Source: JACPLA01 sp035291905
Lineage (GTDB): Bacteria; Bacteroidota; Ignavibacteria; UBA10030
Direction of reading: 5' to 3'
Assembly: GCA_035291905.1 (NCBI GenBank)
Contig: DATDRF010000092.1
Coordinates: forward strand, 1 to 19,431
DNA: 19,431 bases
A program made the position numbers and the translations under genes. This document shows positions 6,677 through 14,258 of this stretch, piece by piece (position 1 is the stretch's first letter; every line of letters begins with the position of its first letter). The notes under the pieces were generated by a model that was given only the letters and a program-made list of their open reading frames with translations, searched no databases and was not told the origin of the DNA.

Positions 6677-7936
6677 TCACTCTCCAATCATGTTCCCGAA
6701 CGATAGGGACGGCGTTTGATCTCGTAAGAGTTCCTGCACATACCCGTAGAACCGTGCTATCTCCTGCTGGTATTCTTCACCCGTACCGGGCCCTTTGAAT
6801 CCCCAATGGACGTGTTCCACCGTTCCCTTCTTATTGATGAAGATGGAGGTGGGGTAGGCAAAGAAATCCGCAAGCTGGTTGTGTATCTTCGCGTCAACGT
6901 TGGAAGCGTCGAGGCTTCCCGAAAAGATCAACGGGAAGGTCAGCCCATGCCTTTTTCGGTAGATGTCCAGATTCTTTTTTGCAAGAGCGGGGTCGTTGGT
7001 AATCTCGAAGGAAAGCCCGACGATCTCAAGCCCCTTCCCTTTGTACTCCCTATACAATTGCTCCAGAAGCGGAGCCTCATCCAAACAGTTGTGGCACCAC
7101 GTTCCCATAATATCGACAATGAGGACTTTTCCCTTGAAACGGGAATCGGTGCTCCGTATGGTGTCTCCGTCTGCAGTGATCCCGGCAAACGTAAAAGGGA
7201 ACAGGGGTTTTCGCATTCGCGTACGGCGTGGATCCAAAGGCTCTGACGGGATGGAAGGCCGGGCAACGAGGGAGAACAGCTGCGGCGGAATTTGCCGTGC
7301 ATAGTATTTCCCCGTCCATTGACCCTCACGTCGCTCTAGCTCGATGAGGTTCGCCTGCCAGCCGGTGAATCGTCCCAGCGTTGCGGTCGTCCCGGTTTGG
7401 GTTCCCGCCATCAGACCATGGTCGCCGCTCGGGTCGAGGAACGTCCCAAAAAGGGAATCCCCTTTGGCCCAGAATTTTGCCACCGTTGTGCTGTCGATCC
7501 CGTCGGGGTTGTTGTAGTATACTTGGAATGTTCCGACGAGACGGACCCCCGGTGCCGGGGAATCGGGCGGTTCTGGCTGCGCGCCGGATTCCGGCGAAGC
7601 GGAGAAATCCAGTCGAACAGTATCTTTGCGATATCGGAAAAACGAACCGTTCCACGACTTGCCGTCCCATTCTCCCAACATGGCAGAGCCGTATTCGGAG
7701 AGTATAATGCCGAGGGAATCACCGTTTTTGACGATTTCTGGGATTGCCGTTCGGTCATCCCCCACAACGAAAAACCCCGAAAATGGCGAAGATGTGAGGT
7801 CGAGCTCAAGCTTGAGTGGGAGCTTGCGGTTCTCGGCGAGGGTGATCGTCCCCGCCCACGTGGTCTTTTCAGGAATGGGTTTCTGGCATGCATAGAAGAT
7901 GAAAAGAGGGAGTAGCAGCAAGTCGCGTCGTTTCAT
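6677..7936 (-). CDS. TlpA-like thiol-disulfide oxidoreductase lipoprotein with duplicated beta-rich N-terminal region
   Basis: The start at 7936 gives a 419-residue protein beginning MKRRDLLLLPLFIFYACQK, a lipoprotein-type signal with Cys17 as the likely lipidated residue; a longer frame to 7966 would bury this signal. The C-terminal third is a thioredoxin/TlpA domain with the active site GTWCHNC (C281, C284) and the cis-proline in AYPTSIF. The preceding ~230 residues are not thioredoxin-like. They seem to contain two beta-rich units of about 85 residues, each with G-x-F/W and EWDGKSWNG/REGQWTGK patterns, resembling the lipocalin-like or DUF4369-like N-terminal domains of other Bacteroidota TlpA proteins. 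It probably acts in the periplasm on protein thiols. It lies 38 bases after the membrane protein gene and abuts the aldehyde dehydrogenase gene. Confidence 0.88.
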   Translation of the reverse strand: MKRRDLLLLPLFIFYACQKPIPEKTTWAGTITLAENRKLPLKLELDLTSSPFSGFFVVGDDRTAIPEIVKNGDSLGIILSEYGSAMLGEWDGKSWNGSFFRYRKDTVRLDFSASPESGAQPEPPDSPAPGVRLVGTFQVYYNNPDGIDSTTVAKFWAKGDSLFGTFLDPSGDHGLMAGTQTGTTATLGRFTGWQANLIELERREGQWTGKYYARQIPPQLFSLVARPSIPSEPLDPRRTRMRKPLFPFTFAGITADGDTIRSTDSRFKGKVLIVDIMGTWCHNCLDEAPLLEQLYREYKGKGLEIVGLSFEITNDPALAKKNLDIYRKRHGLTFPLIFSGSLDASNVDAKIHNQLADFFAYPTSIFINKKGTVEHVHWGFKGPGTGEEYQQEIARFYGYVQELLRDQTPSLSFGNMIGE

Positions 7937-7974
7937 AAAACCTGTTCTCCAGGTGTAAGGTCGCAACGGTTCGG

Positions 7975-8478
7975 TCAGAAGTATCCTGGATGCTTCGATG
8001 GGCCGAATGCGGAGAAAAAAACGATGCCGAGAAGTAGTACGACCTGAACCGTATAGAACCAGTTCATTTGTCTATTGAGGTATTTCAGGTTCTTCTGGTC
8101 CTCTTCCATGATGGGGGATTCGTTTGCGCTCTGAATGATTTGCATCCGCTTCCTGCTTATCTGAGGTCCGAATACGCTTCCGTTGACCAGCATGGTGCTG
8201 AAGAGAACGATCTTGAACACAAGCCATCCCTGTTGATACCAAACGGCAGGTGTTTCATGGTAGAGATTGAAGATATTGCCGATGCCCGTTACGAGGAGGA
8301 GGAGACCGACGATTGGAGACAGGATGTTCAACGATCTCATCGTTGTGGCGATGAAACTCCTGAGGGCCGGTTCCTGTGCGGCGGTGAATCTGATGTTAAG
8401 GAACCATCCGCCTGCGATAACCGCGGTAAGAAGGCCGAATCCGAGAAGATGAAAATAGAAGACGAAGGAGCCGGACAT
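7975..8478 (-). CDS. Small four-TM integral membrane protein (CopD/DUF2269-like, tentative)
   Basis: A hydrophobic protein of 167 residues with four predicted helices at about 4-26, 49-71, 84-105 and 140-159, a charged loop between TM3 and TM4 (SRKRMQ to NRQMNW) and a histidine in TM1 (FYFHLLGFG). This general plan, with a His in TM1 and an FNLYHETPAVWYQQGWLVFK segment before TM3, resembles small CopD/DUF2269-type membrane proteins, but I cannot confirm the family. Two consecutive ATG codons exist at 8481 and 8478; an AGGAGG at 8487-8482 touches the first and lies 3 bases from the second, so the second is chosen. It is first in a probable operon with the TlpA-like lipoprotein and the aldehyde dehydrogenase, right after the terminator of the CsgG-domain gene. 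Confidence 0.75.
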   Translation of the reverse strand: MSGSFVFYFHLLGFGLLTAVIAGGWFLNIRFTAAQEPALRSFIATTMRSLNILSPIVGLLLLVTGIGNIFNLYHETPAVWYQQGWLVFKIVLFSTMLVNGSVFGPQISRKRMQIIQSANESPIMEEDQKNLKYLNRQMNWFYTVQVVLLLGIVFFSAFGPSKHPGYF

Positions 8479-8481
8479 CAT

Positions 8482-8487
8482 CCTCCT
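8482..8487 (-). promoter_or_regulatory. Shine-Dalgarno AGGAGG of the four-TM gene
   Basis: Perfect AGGAGG on the minus strand, directly followed by ATGATG. The spacing favours the second ATG (8478) because zero spacing to the first would be unworkable, although even 3 bases is short. Confidence 0.6.
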
Positions 8488-8540
8488 GTGGAAATAACAG
8501 AGACGTATGTGATAAGATAGGGAAACAACAGCAATAAAAG

Positions 8541-8587
8541 GAGGGAAAAAGGAATCACGCGTGGCGTCTGGAAGATGCCACGCGTGA
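8541..8587 (-). terminator. Rho-independent terminator of the CsgG-domain gene
   Basis: A perfect 11-bp stem (8577-8587 with 8555-8565) containing CACGCGTGGC and its complement, around an 11-base loop. On the minus strand it is followed by ATTCCTTTTTCCC (T-rich). It lies 13 bases after the stop of the CsgG-domain gene and shields the downstream minus-strand operon. Confidence 0.8.
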
Positions 8588-8599
8588 GGTTAGGCGGTT

Positions 8600-9493
8600 T
8601 TATTTCTCTCTCACAATGTCACCGACCAGAAAGTCTTTTCCGTCAATGACGGTTGCCTTCGCTGCCTTGCCTTTCAGCATGTCCTCCGTTACCCGAATCT
8701 TCCCAATTTTTGTCTCTTCACTTCCGAGGGACAGGCCGGTATCAGGATCCTTGATCTCTTCTCCGACTCGATACACTGCGAACTCCATTCCTGTCTTGAC
8801 GTTTCCTTCGGAGCCGGGTTTCATGAGGACAGTCCCATCGGTGTTGATCTTCAGAATTTTTCCAGACCATGGGATCTTTTCCATGTTGTTCCTGACCAAT
8901 TCGACGCACCCGTCCACTGCTTTTCGGGCGGCCTTTCCGATATCTGTGTCGTCCCACGAATTTGCGTTACTGAAATCGATGTCTTCAAAGCGCGCGCTGA
9001 CGCCTGTCGATGATTCCTCCCCTTCCTGGTTCTCCGCTGCAATAATCTCGCCTGTGGTGACGTTGACAAGTCTGATGTCGACAACAGCACGAGCTTTTCG
9101 CTTTGAAACACTGGCGCCAAAGAGGGAGACCCCGCCTCCGACGCTGCTCTCTTTGACCCCGAATTCCGAAACGCTTCCAACCACAAAGAGTTCGACCCCA
9201 AGGATCTTGCCGAGCTTTGCCGCTGTTTCCGGGGTTACCATGGAAGAATTGCTGAACTGCTGTTCCTGAACGACCTTATCCATTTCCTGTCGTTCGAGAA
9301 CACTAAACGATCCCGATTTCACCAGGGCCGTAACCAACATGTCTGAGACTCCGTCGCCGATGTTGTGCCAACCTGTCCCGCTCCTGTCCTCAAATCGGGC
9401 GACTGCTACTCGCTTTTTCAGCTGAGAATGAAGAGGGACTGTGACTGCGATAGCGAGAATCGAAAGCAAGAAGAGACGCGAAAAGTACTTCAT
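8600..9493 (-). CDS. Secreted CsgG/curli-assembly-domain protein
   Basis: A 297-residue protein with a cleavable signal peptide (about 1-24, ending VPLHSQ) and no lipobox cysteine, so it is not a lipoprotein as classical CsgG is. Residues about 27-205 carry the CsgG-type domain: KKRVAVARFEDRSG, DMLVTALVKSGSFSVLERQEMDKV, TAAKLGKILGVELFVVGSVSEF and the VVDIRLVNVTTGEII strand. Residues about 210-297 form a small beta-rich domain (GKILKINTDGTVLMKPG to VGDIVREK) like the C-terminal domain found after CsgG/FlgT modules. Such proteins act in the periplasm or at the outer membrane; a role in secretion-pore assembly is not shown since no CsgA/E/F genes are near. AAGGAGG lies 4 bases before the ATG. 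It is monocistronic with its own terminator. Confidence 0.88.
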   Translation of the reverse strand: MKYFSRLFLLSILAIAVTVPLHSQLKKRVAVARFEDRSGTGWHNIGDGVSDMLVTALVKSGSFSVLERQEMDKVVQEQQFSNSSMVTPETAAKLGKILGVELFVVGSVSEFGVKESSVGGGVSLFGASVSKRKARAVVDIRLVNVTTGEIIAAENQEGEESSTGVSARFEDIDFSNANSWDDTDIGKAARKAVDGCVELVRNNMEKIPWSGKILKINTDGTVLMKPGSEGNVKTGMEFAVYRVGEEIKDPDTGLSLGSEETKIGKIRVTEDMLKGKAAKATVIDGKDFLVGDIVREK

Positions 9494-9619
9494 ATGTCCT
9501 CCTTATCGGGGGGGATGAGAGGGAATCCTTTAAGAGATGCGTAAAGGTACGAATCTGAATCAAGAAACAAAAGCGTGGAATCCTCCCGTCACAGGACTCG
9601 CCAGATGTGGAATTTTCCC

Positions 9620-9648
9620 TTGCTCATTCACACCGAAGAACCTATATT
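9620..9648 (+). promoter_or_regulatory. Possible promoter of the PIG-L/symporter operon
   Basis: TTGCTC at 9620-9625 and TATATT at 9643-9648 with exactly 17 bases between them resemble a sigma70-type promoter; the -10 box matches TATAAT at 5 of 6 positions, the -35 box only at 3 of 6. Transcription would start near 9655, leaving a leader of about 190 bases. Evidence is by eye only. Confidence 0.3.
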
Positions 9649-9726
9649 CTCTCTGTTTTGCTGGTGCCACTTCTAGAAAGAGAATCTTGTGGCTTTCTTC
9701 GAGGACTTATCAAACAAGGCAATAGT

Positions 9727-9751
9727 GCCCGCCCGAACGACGCAGGCGGGC
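9727..9751 (+). repeat. GC-rich inverted repeat in the leader of the PIG-L operon
   Basis: GCCCGCC (9727-9733) and GGCGGGC (9745-9751) form a 7-bp all-GC stem around an 11-base loop; an alternative register pairs 9728-9734 with 9748-9754. No T-run follows, so it is not a simple terminator. It could be a dispersed palindromic element or a leader structure. Confidence 0.5.
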
Positions 9752-9846
9752 GGGCCGCTCCCGATTGCCAAGTCCCATAACCAAGACACAATGTTATTTG
9801 ATGGAAGCGGCATTATTTCAAAAACCGCGCGAAGGAATCCCGGAGC

Positions 9847-12315
9847 ATGAGAGAAAGAACTCTAAGGTTGTTCGTCGCAATATTCGTCGTCTTCAGTGGC
9901 TCGTTGGTCGCACAGAACCGCCCTTCCGGTGCAGGCGAGCTTGCCCTGGCATTGAAAAAACTGAATGTCCTGGGATCCGCCCTCTACGTCGCGGCCCACC
10001 CGGATGATGAAAACTCGGCCATTCTTGCCACCCTGGGAAAAGGACGGCTTGTTCGTACGGCGTATCTCTCGATGACCCGCGGGGAGGGAGGCCAGAACCT
10101 CATAGGGTCCGAGCAGGGGGACCTGCTTGGGGTGGTGCGGACGCAGGAATTGGTTGAGGCACGGAGGATCGACGGCGGGGAGCAGTTCTTCACGAACGCG
10201 ATCGACTTCGGTTATTCAAAAACTTCCGAAGAGACCATGCGAATCTGGGGACGGGAAAAAATCGTCGGTGATATCGTGTGGATCATCCGATCGTTCAGGC
10301 CCGACGTGATTATGACCCGTTTTCTCGATACACTGGGCGGCCACGGGAATCACACCTCTTCGGCGATTCTAGCCCGGGAGGCGTTTGCCGCAGCGGGTGA
10401 TCCGGCCAGGTATCCTGAGCAGCTTCGATTGGTGAAGCCGTGGCAGCCGAAGAGAATTGTTTTCAACGTGTTCCGTTTTGGCGGAACAGGAATGGATCCC
10501 GGCAAGAATTCCGTGAACGTTGACGTGGGAGCATACAGTCCGCTGCTCGGAGAATCGTTTTCAGAAATCTCCGGCCGGAGCCGAAGCATGCACAAGAGTC
10601 AAGGGTTTGGCGCCGGTCAGAACAGGGGATCGAACCTGAACTACTTCAATCCCACGGCTGGTGATGCTGCAGTTTCTGATCTGTTTGACGGAATCGACCT
10701 GAGCTGGTCGAGAGTCAAAGGAGGGGAGAAGATCGGAGCAATGCTCTCAACGGCGGCGGCCCAATTCAATCCTGACAGGCCGTGGGAGAGCATCCCCCGA
10801 CTGATCGAGGCGTTGAGGCAAATGAAAAATGCTGAGCCCGATCCGTGGGTCGAGATAAAGAAGAAAGAAGTTGTCGATGTCATTCTGGGTTGTGCCGGCG
10901 TCTGGACAGATGCGCTTGCATCCGATTATGAGGCATCCCCGGGTTCAAGAATCAGCGTCACCGTCTCTCTTCTTGCCCGTTCCGAAGCTTCCCTGGAACT
11001 TCGGCGCGTCGGAATACCGGCCGCAGGCGTCGACACCGCGGTCCAGCGGCAGCTCGTCAACAATACGCCCATTCAGATGACTCTTTCCGCCGTGCTTCCT
11101 CCGGAAATGCCCTTGTCGCAGCCCTATTGGCTGGAGAACCAACCTGAGCAGGGATCCTACATAGTTGCGAAAAGCGCACTGACCGGCAGGGCAGAGAATC
11201 CTCCGGCTCTCACGGCCTTACTTTCGTTCCAGGTAGCAGGCGAGGTCATTTCGGTTGAGGTTCCTGTAAGGCATCGACGAGTCGATCCGGTGGAGGGAGA
11301 GCTGTACAGGCCTTTCATTGTTGTTCCCGGCATCACTGTCACTCCTGCAACGACATCGTTTGTGTTTTCAGAAAAAACATCGCAAGAGGTTCGAATTATC
11401 CTTACATCTCACGAAGAGAAAAGGAGCGGAACGGTCCGGCTCGCTGTCCCGCGTGGATGGAGGGTCACCCCGGTGTCAATTCCTTTTGACCTCGCTGCGA
11501 AGAGAGATGAGTTTGCGGCTACGTTTTCCGTGCAGCCCCTCGACGGCGCGCCAGGCGGTGAATTCACCGTCGTTGCCGAAAGCGGGGGAGAACGGTTCTC
11601 GCGGGGGATGTCGGTTGTTTCCTATTCCCATATCCCTCCCCAAGTGGTCTTTCCGGAAGCAAAGGGAAAGCTTGTCCGTGTGAACCTGAAGAAGACCGGC
11701 CGGCGCCTGGGCTACATCATGGGCTCGGGAGATCAGGTGCCTGAGGCCTTGAGACAGATCGGATACGATGTGACGTTTCTCTCAGACACTGAATTGGAGT
11801 TTGCCGACCTGAGTGGGTACGATGCCATTGTCGCGGGCGTTCGTGCATATAACACCCGGCCAAAACTGAGGGCGCACCAGGAGAGGTTGATGGAATACGT
11901 GAGGAACGGAGGAAGGTATGTTGTTCAGTATGTCACCTCCCAACGCGGTGAGTCGTCGAATATGGGACCCTACCCGTTCAACGTTTCGCGCGAGCGTGTC
12001 ACCGTTGAAGAGGCGCCGATCACCTTCGCGAACCCTCACTCTCTTCTCAATGTTCCCAACAAGATCTCTGAAGAAGACTTCAAGGGTTGGATTCAGGAGC
12101 GCGGACTTTACTTTGCCGATTCTTGGGACAAGCAATACGATGCTGTGCTGGAGAGTCATGATCCCGGTGAGCCGCCGCGCCAGGGTGGACTTCTCTACGC
12201 CACCTACGGGAAGGGAGTGTATGTCTATACCGGATATGCGTTCTTCCGACAGCTTCCGGCCGGTGTTCCGGGGGCGTATCGGTTGTTTGTGAACCTCATT
12301 TCGAAAAACAAGTGA
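9847..12315 (+). CDS. Secreted PIG-L (LmbE-like) family N-deacetylase with C-terminal ThuA/GATase-like domain
   Basis: An 822-residue exported enzyme with a signal peptide (about 1-22, ending LVAQ). Residues about 40-300 are a PIG-L domain: AAHPDDE supplies His51 and Asp54 as zinc ligands and Asp53 as probable catalytic base, and GGHGNH (H166, H169) supplies the distal zinc histidine. PIG-L enzymes remove acetyl groups from N-acetylglucosamine derivatives. The middle (about 450-600) looks like a beta-sandwich region similar to NEW3-type domains. From about 607 to the end there is an alpha/beta fold (VPEALRQIGYDVTFLSD, YDAIVAGVRAYNTR, VRNGGRYVVQY) like ThuA or GATase-like domains. This multi-domain form is far longer than a single PIG-L domain (about 230). 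AAGGAA lies 8 bases before the ATG. Its TGA overlaps the GTG of the next small gene. Confidence 0.92.
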   Translation: MRERTLRLFVAIFVVFSGSLVAQNRPSGAGELALALKKLNVLGSALYVAAHPDDENSAILATLGKGRLVRTAYLSMTRGEGGQNLIGSEQGDLLGVVRTQELVEARRIDGGEQFFTNAIDFGYSKTSEETMRIWGREKIVGDIVWIIRSFRPDVIMTRFLDTLGGHGNHTSSAILAREAFAAAGDPARYPEQLRLVKPWQPKRIVFNVFRFGGTGMDPGKNSVNVDVGAYSPLLGESFSEISGRSRSMHKSQGFGAGQNRGSNLNYFNPTAGDAAVSDLFDGIDLSWSRVKGGEKIGAMLSTAAAQFNPDRPWESIPRLIEALRQMKNAEPDPWVEIKKKEVVDVILGCAGVWTDALASDYEASPGSRISVTVSLLARSEASLELRRVGIPAAGVDTAVQRQLVNNTPIQMTLSAVLPPEMPLSQPYWLENQPEQGSYIVAKSALTGRAENPPALTALLSFQVAGEVISVEVPVRHRRVDPVEGELYRPFIVVPGITVTPATTSFVFSEKTSQEVRIILTSHEEKRSGTVRLAVPRGWRVTPVSIPFDLAAKRDEFAATFSVQPLDGAPGGEFTVVAESGGERFSRGMSVVSYSHIPPQVVFPEAKGKLVRVNLKKTGRRLGYIMGSGDQVPEALRQIGYDVTFLSDTELEFADLSGYDAIVAGVRAYNTRPKLRAHQERLMEYVRNGGRYVVQYVTSQRGESSNMGPYPFNVSRERVTVEEAPITFANPHSLLNVPNKISEEDFKGWIQERGLYFADSWDKQYDAVLESHDPGEPPRQGGLLYATYGKGVYVYTGYAFFRQLPAGVPGAYRLFVNLISKNK

Positions 12316-12473
12316 CGGCCGACCAAACACCGGGCAATTCGATCAGCAAGAGGGAAGAATCCGCCGACCAGCCACCGTTCTTCCGCTCGTGGTCGACCAT
12401 CTATACCCTGGTCCTCTCCTTCCTTGCCCTCCTCATTGTTCTCTTCTACATCTTCATGAAGGTGTATTCATGA
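12312..12473 (+). CDS. 53-aa single-TM protein, putative small accessory subunit of the sodium:solute symporter
   Basis: A short gene that fills exactly the gap between deacetylase and symporter. It starts at GTG 12312, sharing the bases GTGA with the deacetylase stop, and ends at TGA 12471-12473, sharing ATGA with the symporter start. No other in-frame start exists upstream before it would run into the deacetylase end. The product has a polar N-terminus (residues 2-20), a PPFFRSW motif, and one hydrophobic helix at about 31-49 (TLVLSFLALLIVLFYIF), ending KVYS. Small subunits next to Na+ symporters are known in other families (MetS of MetPS, YhdT beside PanF, the DUF4212 subunit), so an accessory or stability role for the symporter is a reasonable inference. 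Both 4-base overlaps argue strongly that it is translated. Confidence 0.78.
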   Translation: MTADQTPGNSISKREESADQPPFFRSWSTIYTLVLSFLALLIVLFYIFMKVYS

Positions 12474-14185
12474 GGACGAGCGACTGGATTGTCCTTGCAC
12501 TCACACTCGCTTCGATCGTCGGATATGGTATCTACAAGGGCCGCGGCAGCAGGAACCTGAGCGGGTATCTGCTGGCTGACAGGCAAATGCGCTGGTACAC
12601 CGTCGCATTGTCGATCATGGCGACCCAGGCAAGTGCCATCACGTTCACTTCAACCCCGGGCCAGGCATTTGTCGACGGAATGCGGTTCGTGCAGTACTAC
12701 TTCGGCATTCCCATCGCTATGGTGATTCTCTCCGTTACAGCCGTTCCGATCTTTCATAAGCTCAGGGTCTTCACAGCCTACGAATACCTCGAGCATCGCT
12801 TTGATGTGAAAACGCGCACGTTAACGAGCATTCTGTTCATGGTCTCCCGGGGGCTCGGTGCGGGGATGTCAATCTATGCTCCTTCGCTCGTACTGTCTGT
12901 GATGCTCGGAATCGATATTCGTCTCACATCCACGATCATCGGTGGCGCAATCATTATCTATACGACCTCCGGAGGGATCAAAGCCGTCAACTGGACCGAT
13001 TTCCAGCAGCTTCTCATTGTGATGGGGGGAATGGTATTTGCATTCATCATGACGATCGTTCTTCTGCCATCTGACATTTCATTCTCGGATGCACTTTTGG
13101 TGGCAGGAGCCTCCGGACGGCTGAACGTCATTGATTTCTCATTTGATCTGGGGAATCGGTACAACTTCTGGTCGGGCATCATAGGCGGCATGTTTGTCGC
13201 GCTGGCATATTTTGGAACCGATCAGTCACAGGTGCAGCGCTACCTGACCGGGCAGTCGGTGACGCAGAGCCGACTGGGCCTCATGTTCAACGGCCTGGCA
13301 AAGGTCCCCATGCAGTTCTTCATTCTTATGATCGGCGTCATGGTCTTTGTGTTCTATCAGTTCACCGCTCCGCCGCTCTTCTTTAACCCGGTCGAAACGG
13401 ATAGAATCAAATCAAGCCAACTGAAATCCGAGTATGAAGTGCTCGAAGAACGCTACCGGATCGCAAACGATGCGAAGGCCGGGCAAATTCGGGAATACCT
13501 TGAGACCCGGGAACGCGGCTCTGCCTCCGACGTTGCTGCACAAAAAGAGGGACTGATGGACGCTGAGCGTGAGGTACAGAGTCTTCGGGCATCAGCAGCA
13601 GACCTCTTGAAGGCCAACAATGCGGATACAAATGACACCAACTATGTTTTTCTTTCGTTTGTTGTCACATATCTGCCGGCAGGTCTCGTTGGATTGATTT
13701 TCGCCTGCATCTTTTCTGCTTCCATGTCTTCCGCTTCGGGGGAGCTTAGCGCACTTGCAACAACTTCCGTGGTCGACGTGTACCGCAGGCATTTGAAAAC
13801 TGCGAAGGACGAAAAACACTATCTTCTGGTTTCCCGATTCGCGATGGCAGGGTGGGGGGTCTATGGAATCCTCTTTGCCCAGCTCGCGAGCGGCCTTGGT
13901 TCGCTCGTCGAAGCAGTCAATATCCTGGGATCATTGTTCTACGGAACGATGCTGGGGGTCTTCCTGATTGCCTTCTATATGAAATGGATTTCCGGAACGC
14001 CGGTCTTCATCGGTGCGGTTGTCAGCGAGATTGTCATCTTTGCATTGTTCCTGTGTGAACGACTCGGGTTGTTCACATTGTCCTGGCTTTGGTATCCCGT
14101 GGCAGGTTGCAGTATCGTGATTCTTGTTGCGGTGATGTTTCAGAGTGCTGTGTCAAAGACCCCCACCCATGAGCATCACGATTGA
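12470..14185 (+). CDS. Sodium:solute symporter (SSS family)
   Basis: A 571-residue Na+-coupled transporter. The ATG at 12470 overlaps the stop of the small gene (ATGA), with AAGG 8 bases or so upstream; a longer frame from 12389 would run through that gene. SSS hallmarks are GYLLADRQMRWYTVALSIMATQASA at TM2 start (about 32-55), the GGIKAVNWTDFQQ segment (168-180), the family signature FGTDQSQVQRYL (248-259) and the Na2-site helix ASMSSASGELSALATTSVVDVY (417-438). A hydrophilic, probably coiled-coil insertion of about 80 residues (311-390) separates two helices, a feature of many Bacteroidota-type members. Likely substrates are sugars, sialic-acid-like compounds or amino-sugar products; the partner deacetylase suggests an amino sugar or related compound (inference). 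Confidence 0.93.
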   Translation: MRTSDWIVLALTLASIVGYGIYKGRGSRNLSGYLLADRQMRWYTVALSIMATQASAITFTSTPGQAFVDGMRFVQYYFGIPIAMVILSVTAVPIFHKLRVFTAYEYLEHRFDVKTRTLTSILFMVSRGLGAGMSIYAPSLVLSVMLGIDIRLTSTIIGGAIIIYTTSGGIKAVNWTDFQQLLIVMGGMVFAFIMTIVLLPSDISFSDALLVAGASGRLNVIDFSFDLGNRYNFWSGIIGGMFVALAYFGTDQSQVQRYLTGQSVTQSRLGLMFNGLAKVPMQFFILMIGVMVFVFYQFTAPPLFFNPVETDRIKSSQLKSEYEVLEERYRIANDAKAGQIREYLETRERGSASDVAAQKEGLMDAEREVQSLRASAADLLKANNADTNDTNYVFLSFVVTYLPAGLVGLIFACIFSASMSSASGELSALATTSVVDVYRRHLKTAKDEKHYLLVSRFAMAGWGVYGILFAQLASGLGSLVEAVNILGSLFYGTMLGVFLIAFYMKWISGTPVFIGAVVSEIVIFALFLCERLGLFTLSWLWYPVAGCSIVILVAVMFQSAVSKTPTHEHHD

Positions 14186-14207
14186 TCGTTTGCGAAAGTG
14201 AGGGAAT

Positions 14208-14237
14208 AAAAAAAGGCGATTCAGAGAATCGCCTTTG
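14208..14237. terminator. Shared hairpin terminator between convergent operons
   Basis: A 10-bp stem, AAAGGCGATT (14212-14221) pairing with AATCGCCTTT (14227-14236), around a 5-base loop. On the minus strand it is followed by a run of seven Ts (complement of 14208-14214), so it is strong for the DUF2911 transcript. On the plus strand the stem ends TTTGTT, weaker but usable for the symporter operon. Confidence 0.85.
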
Positions 14238-14258
14238 TTCGTACAGTACAGCCCCGTT

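Larger units (their letters stand above)
9494..9846. other. Divergent intergenic region (353 bp)
   Basis: No gene is supported here. It holds the upstream regions of the minus-strand CsgG-domain gene and the plus-strand PIG-L operon, a possible plus-strand promoter (9620-9648) and a GC-rich hairpin (9727-9751). Short frames through it have no ribosome binding site and no protein-like composition. I could not pick a convincing promoter for the CsgG-domain gene. Confidence 0.6.

Noticed and set aside
7397..7915. 172-codon plus-strand frame opposite the TlpA-like gene
   Set aside because: Shadow of the lipoprotein gene; no domain or start signal.
8600..9493. Curli secretion locus
   Set aside because: Only a CsgG-type domain is present, without the lipobox cysteine and without csgA, csgE or csgF neighbours.
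9537..9725. 62-codon frame in the divergent intergenic region
   Set aside because: No ribosome binding site, composition not protein-like, and it overlaps the candidate promoter.
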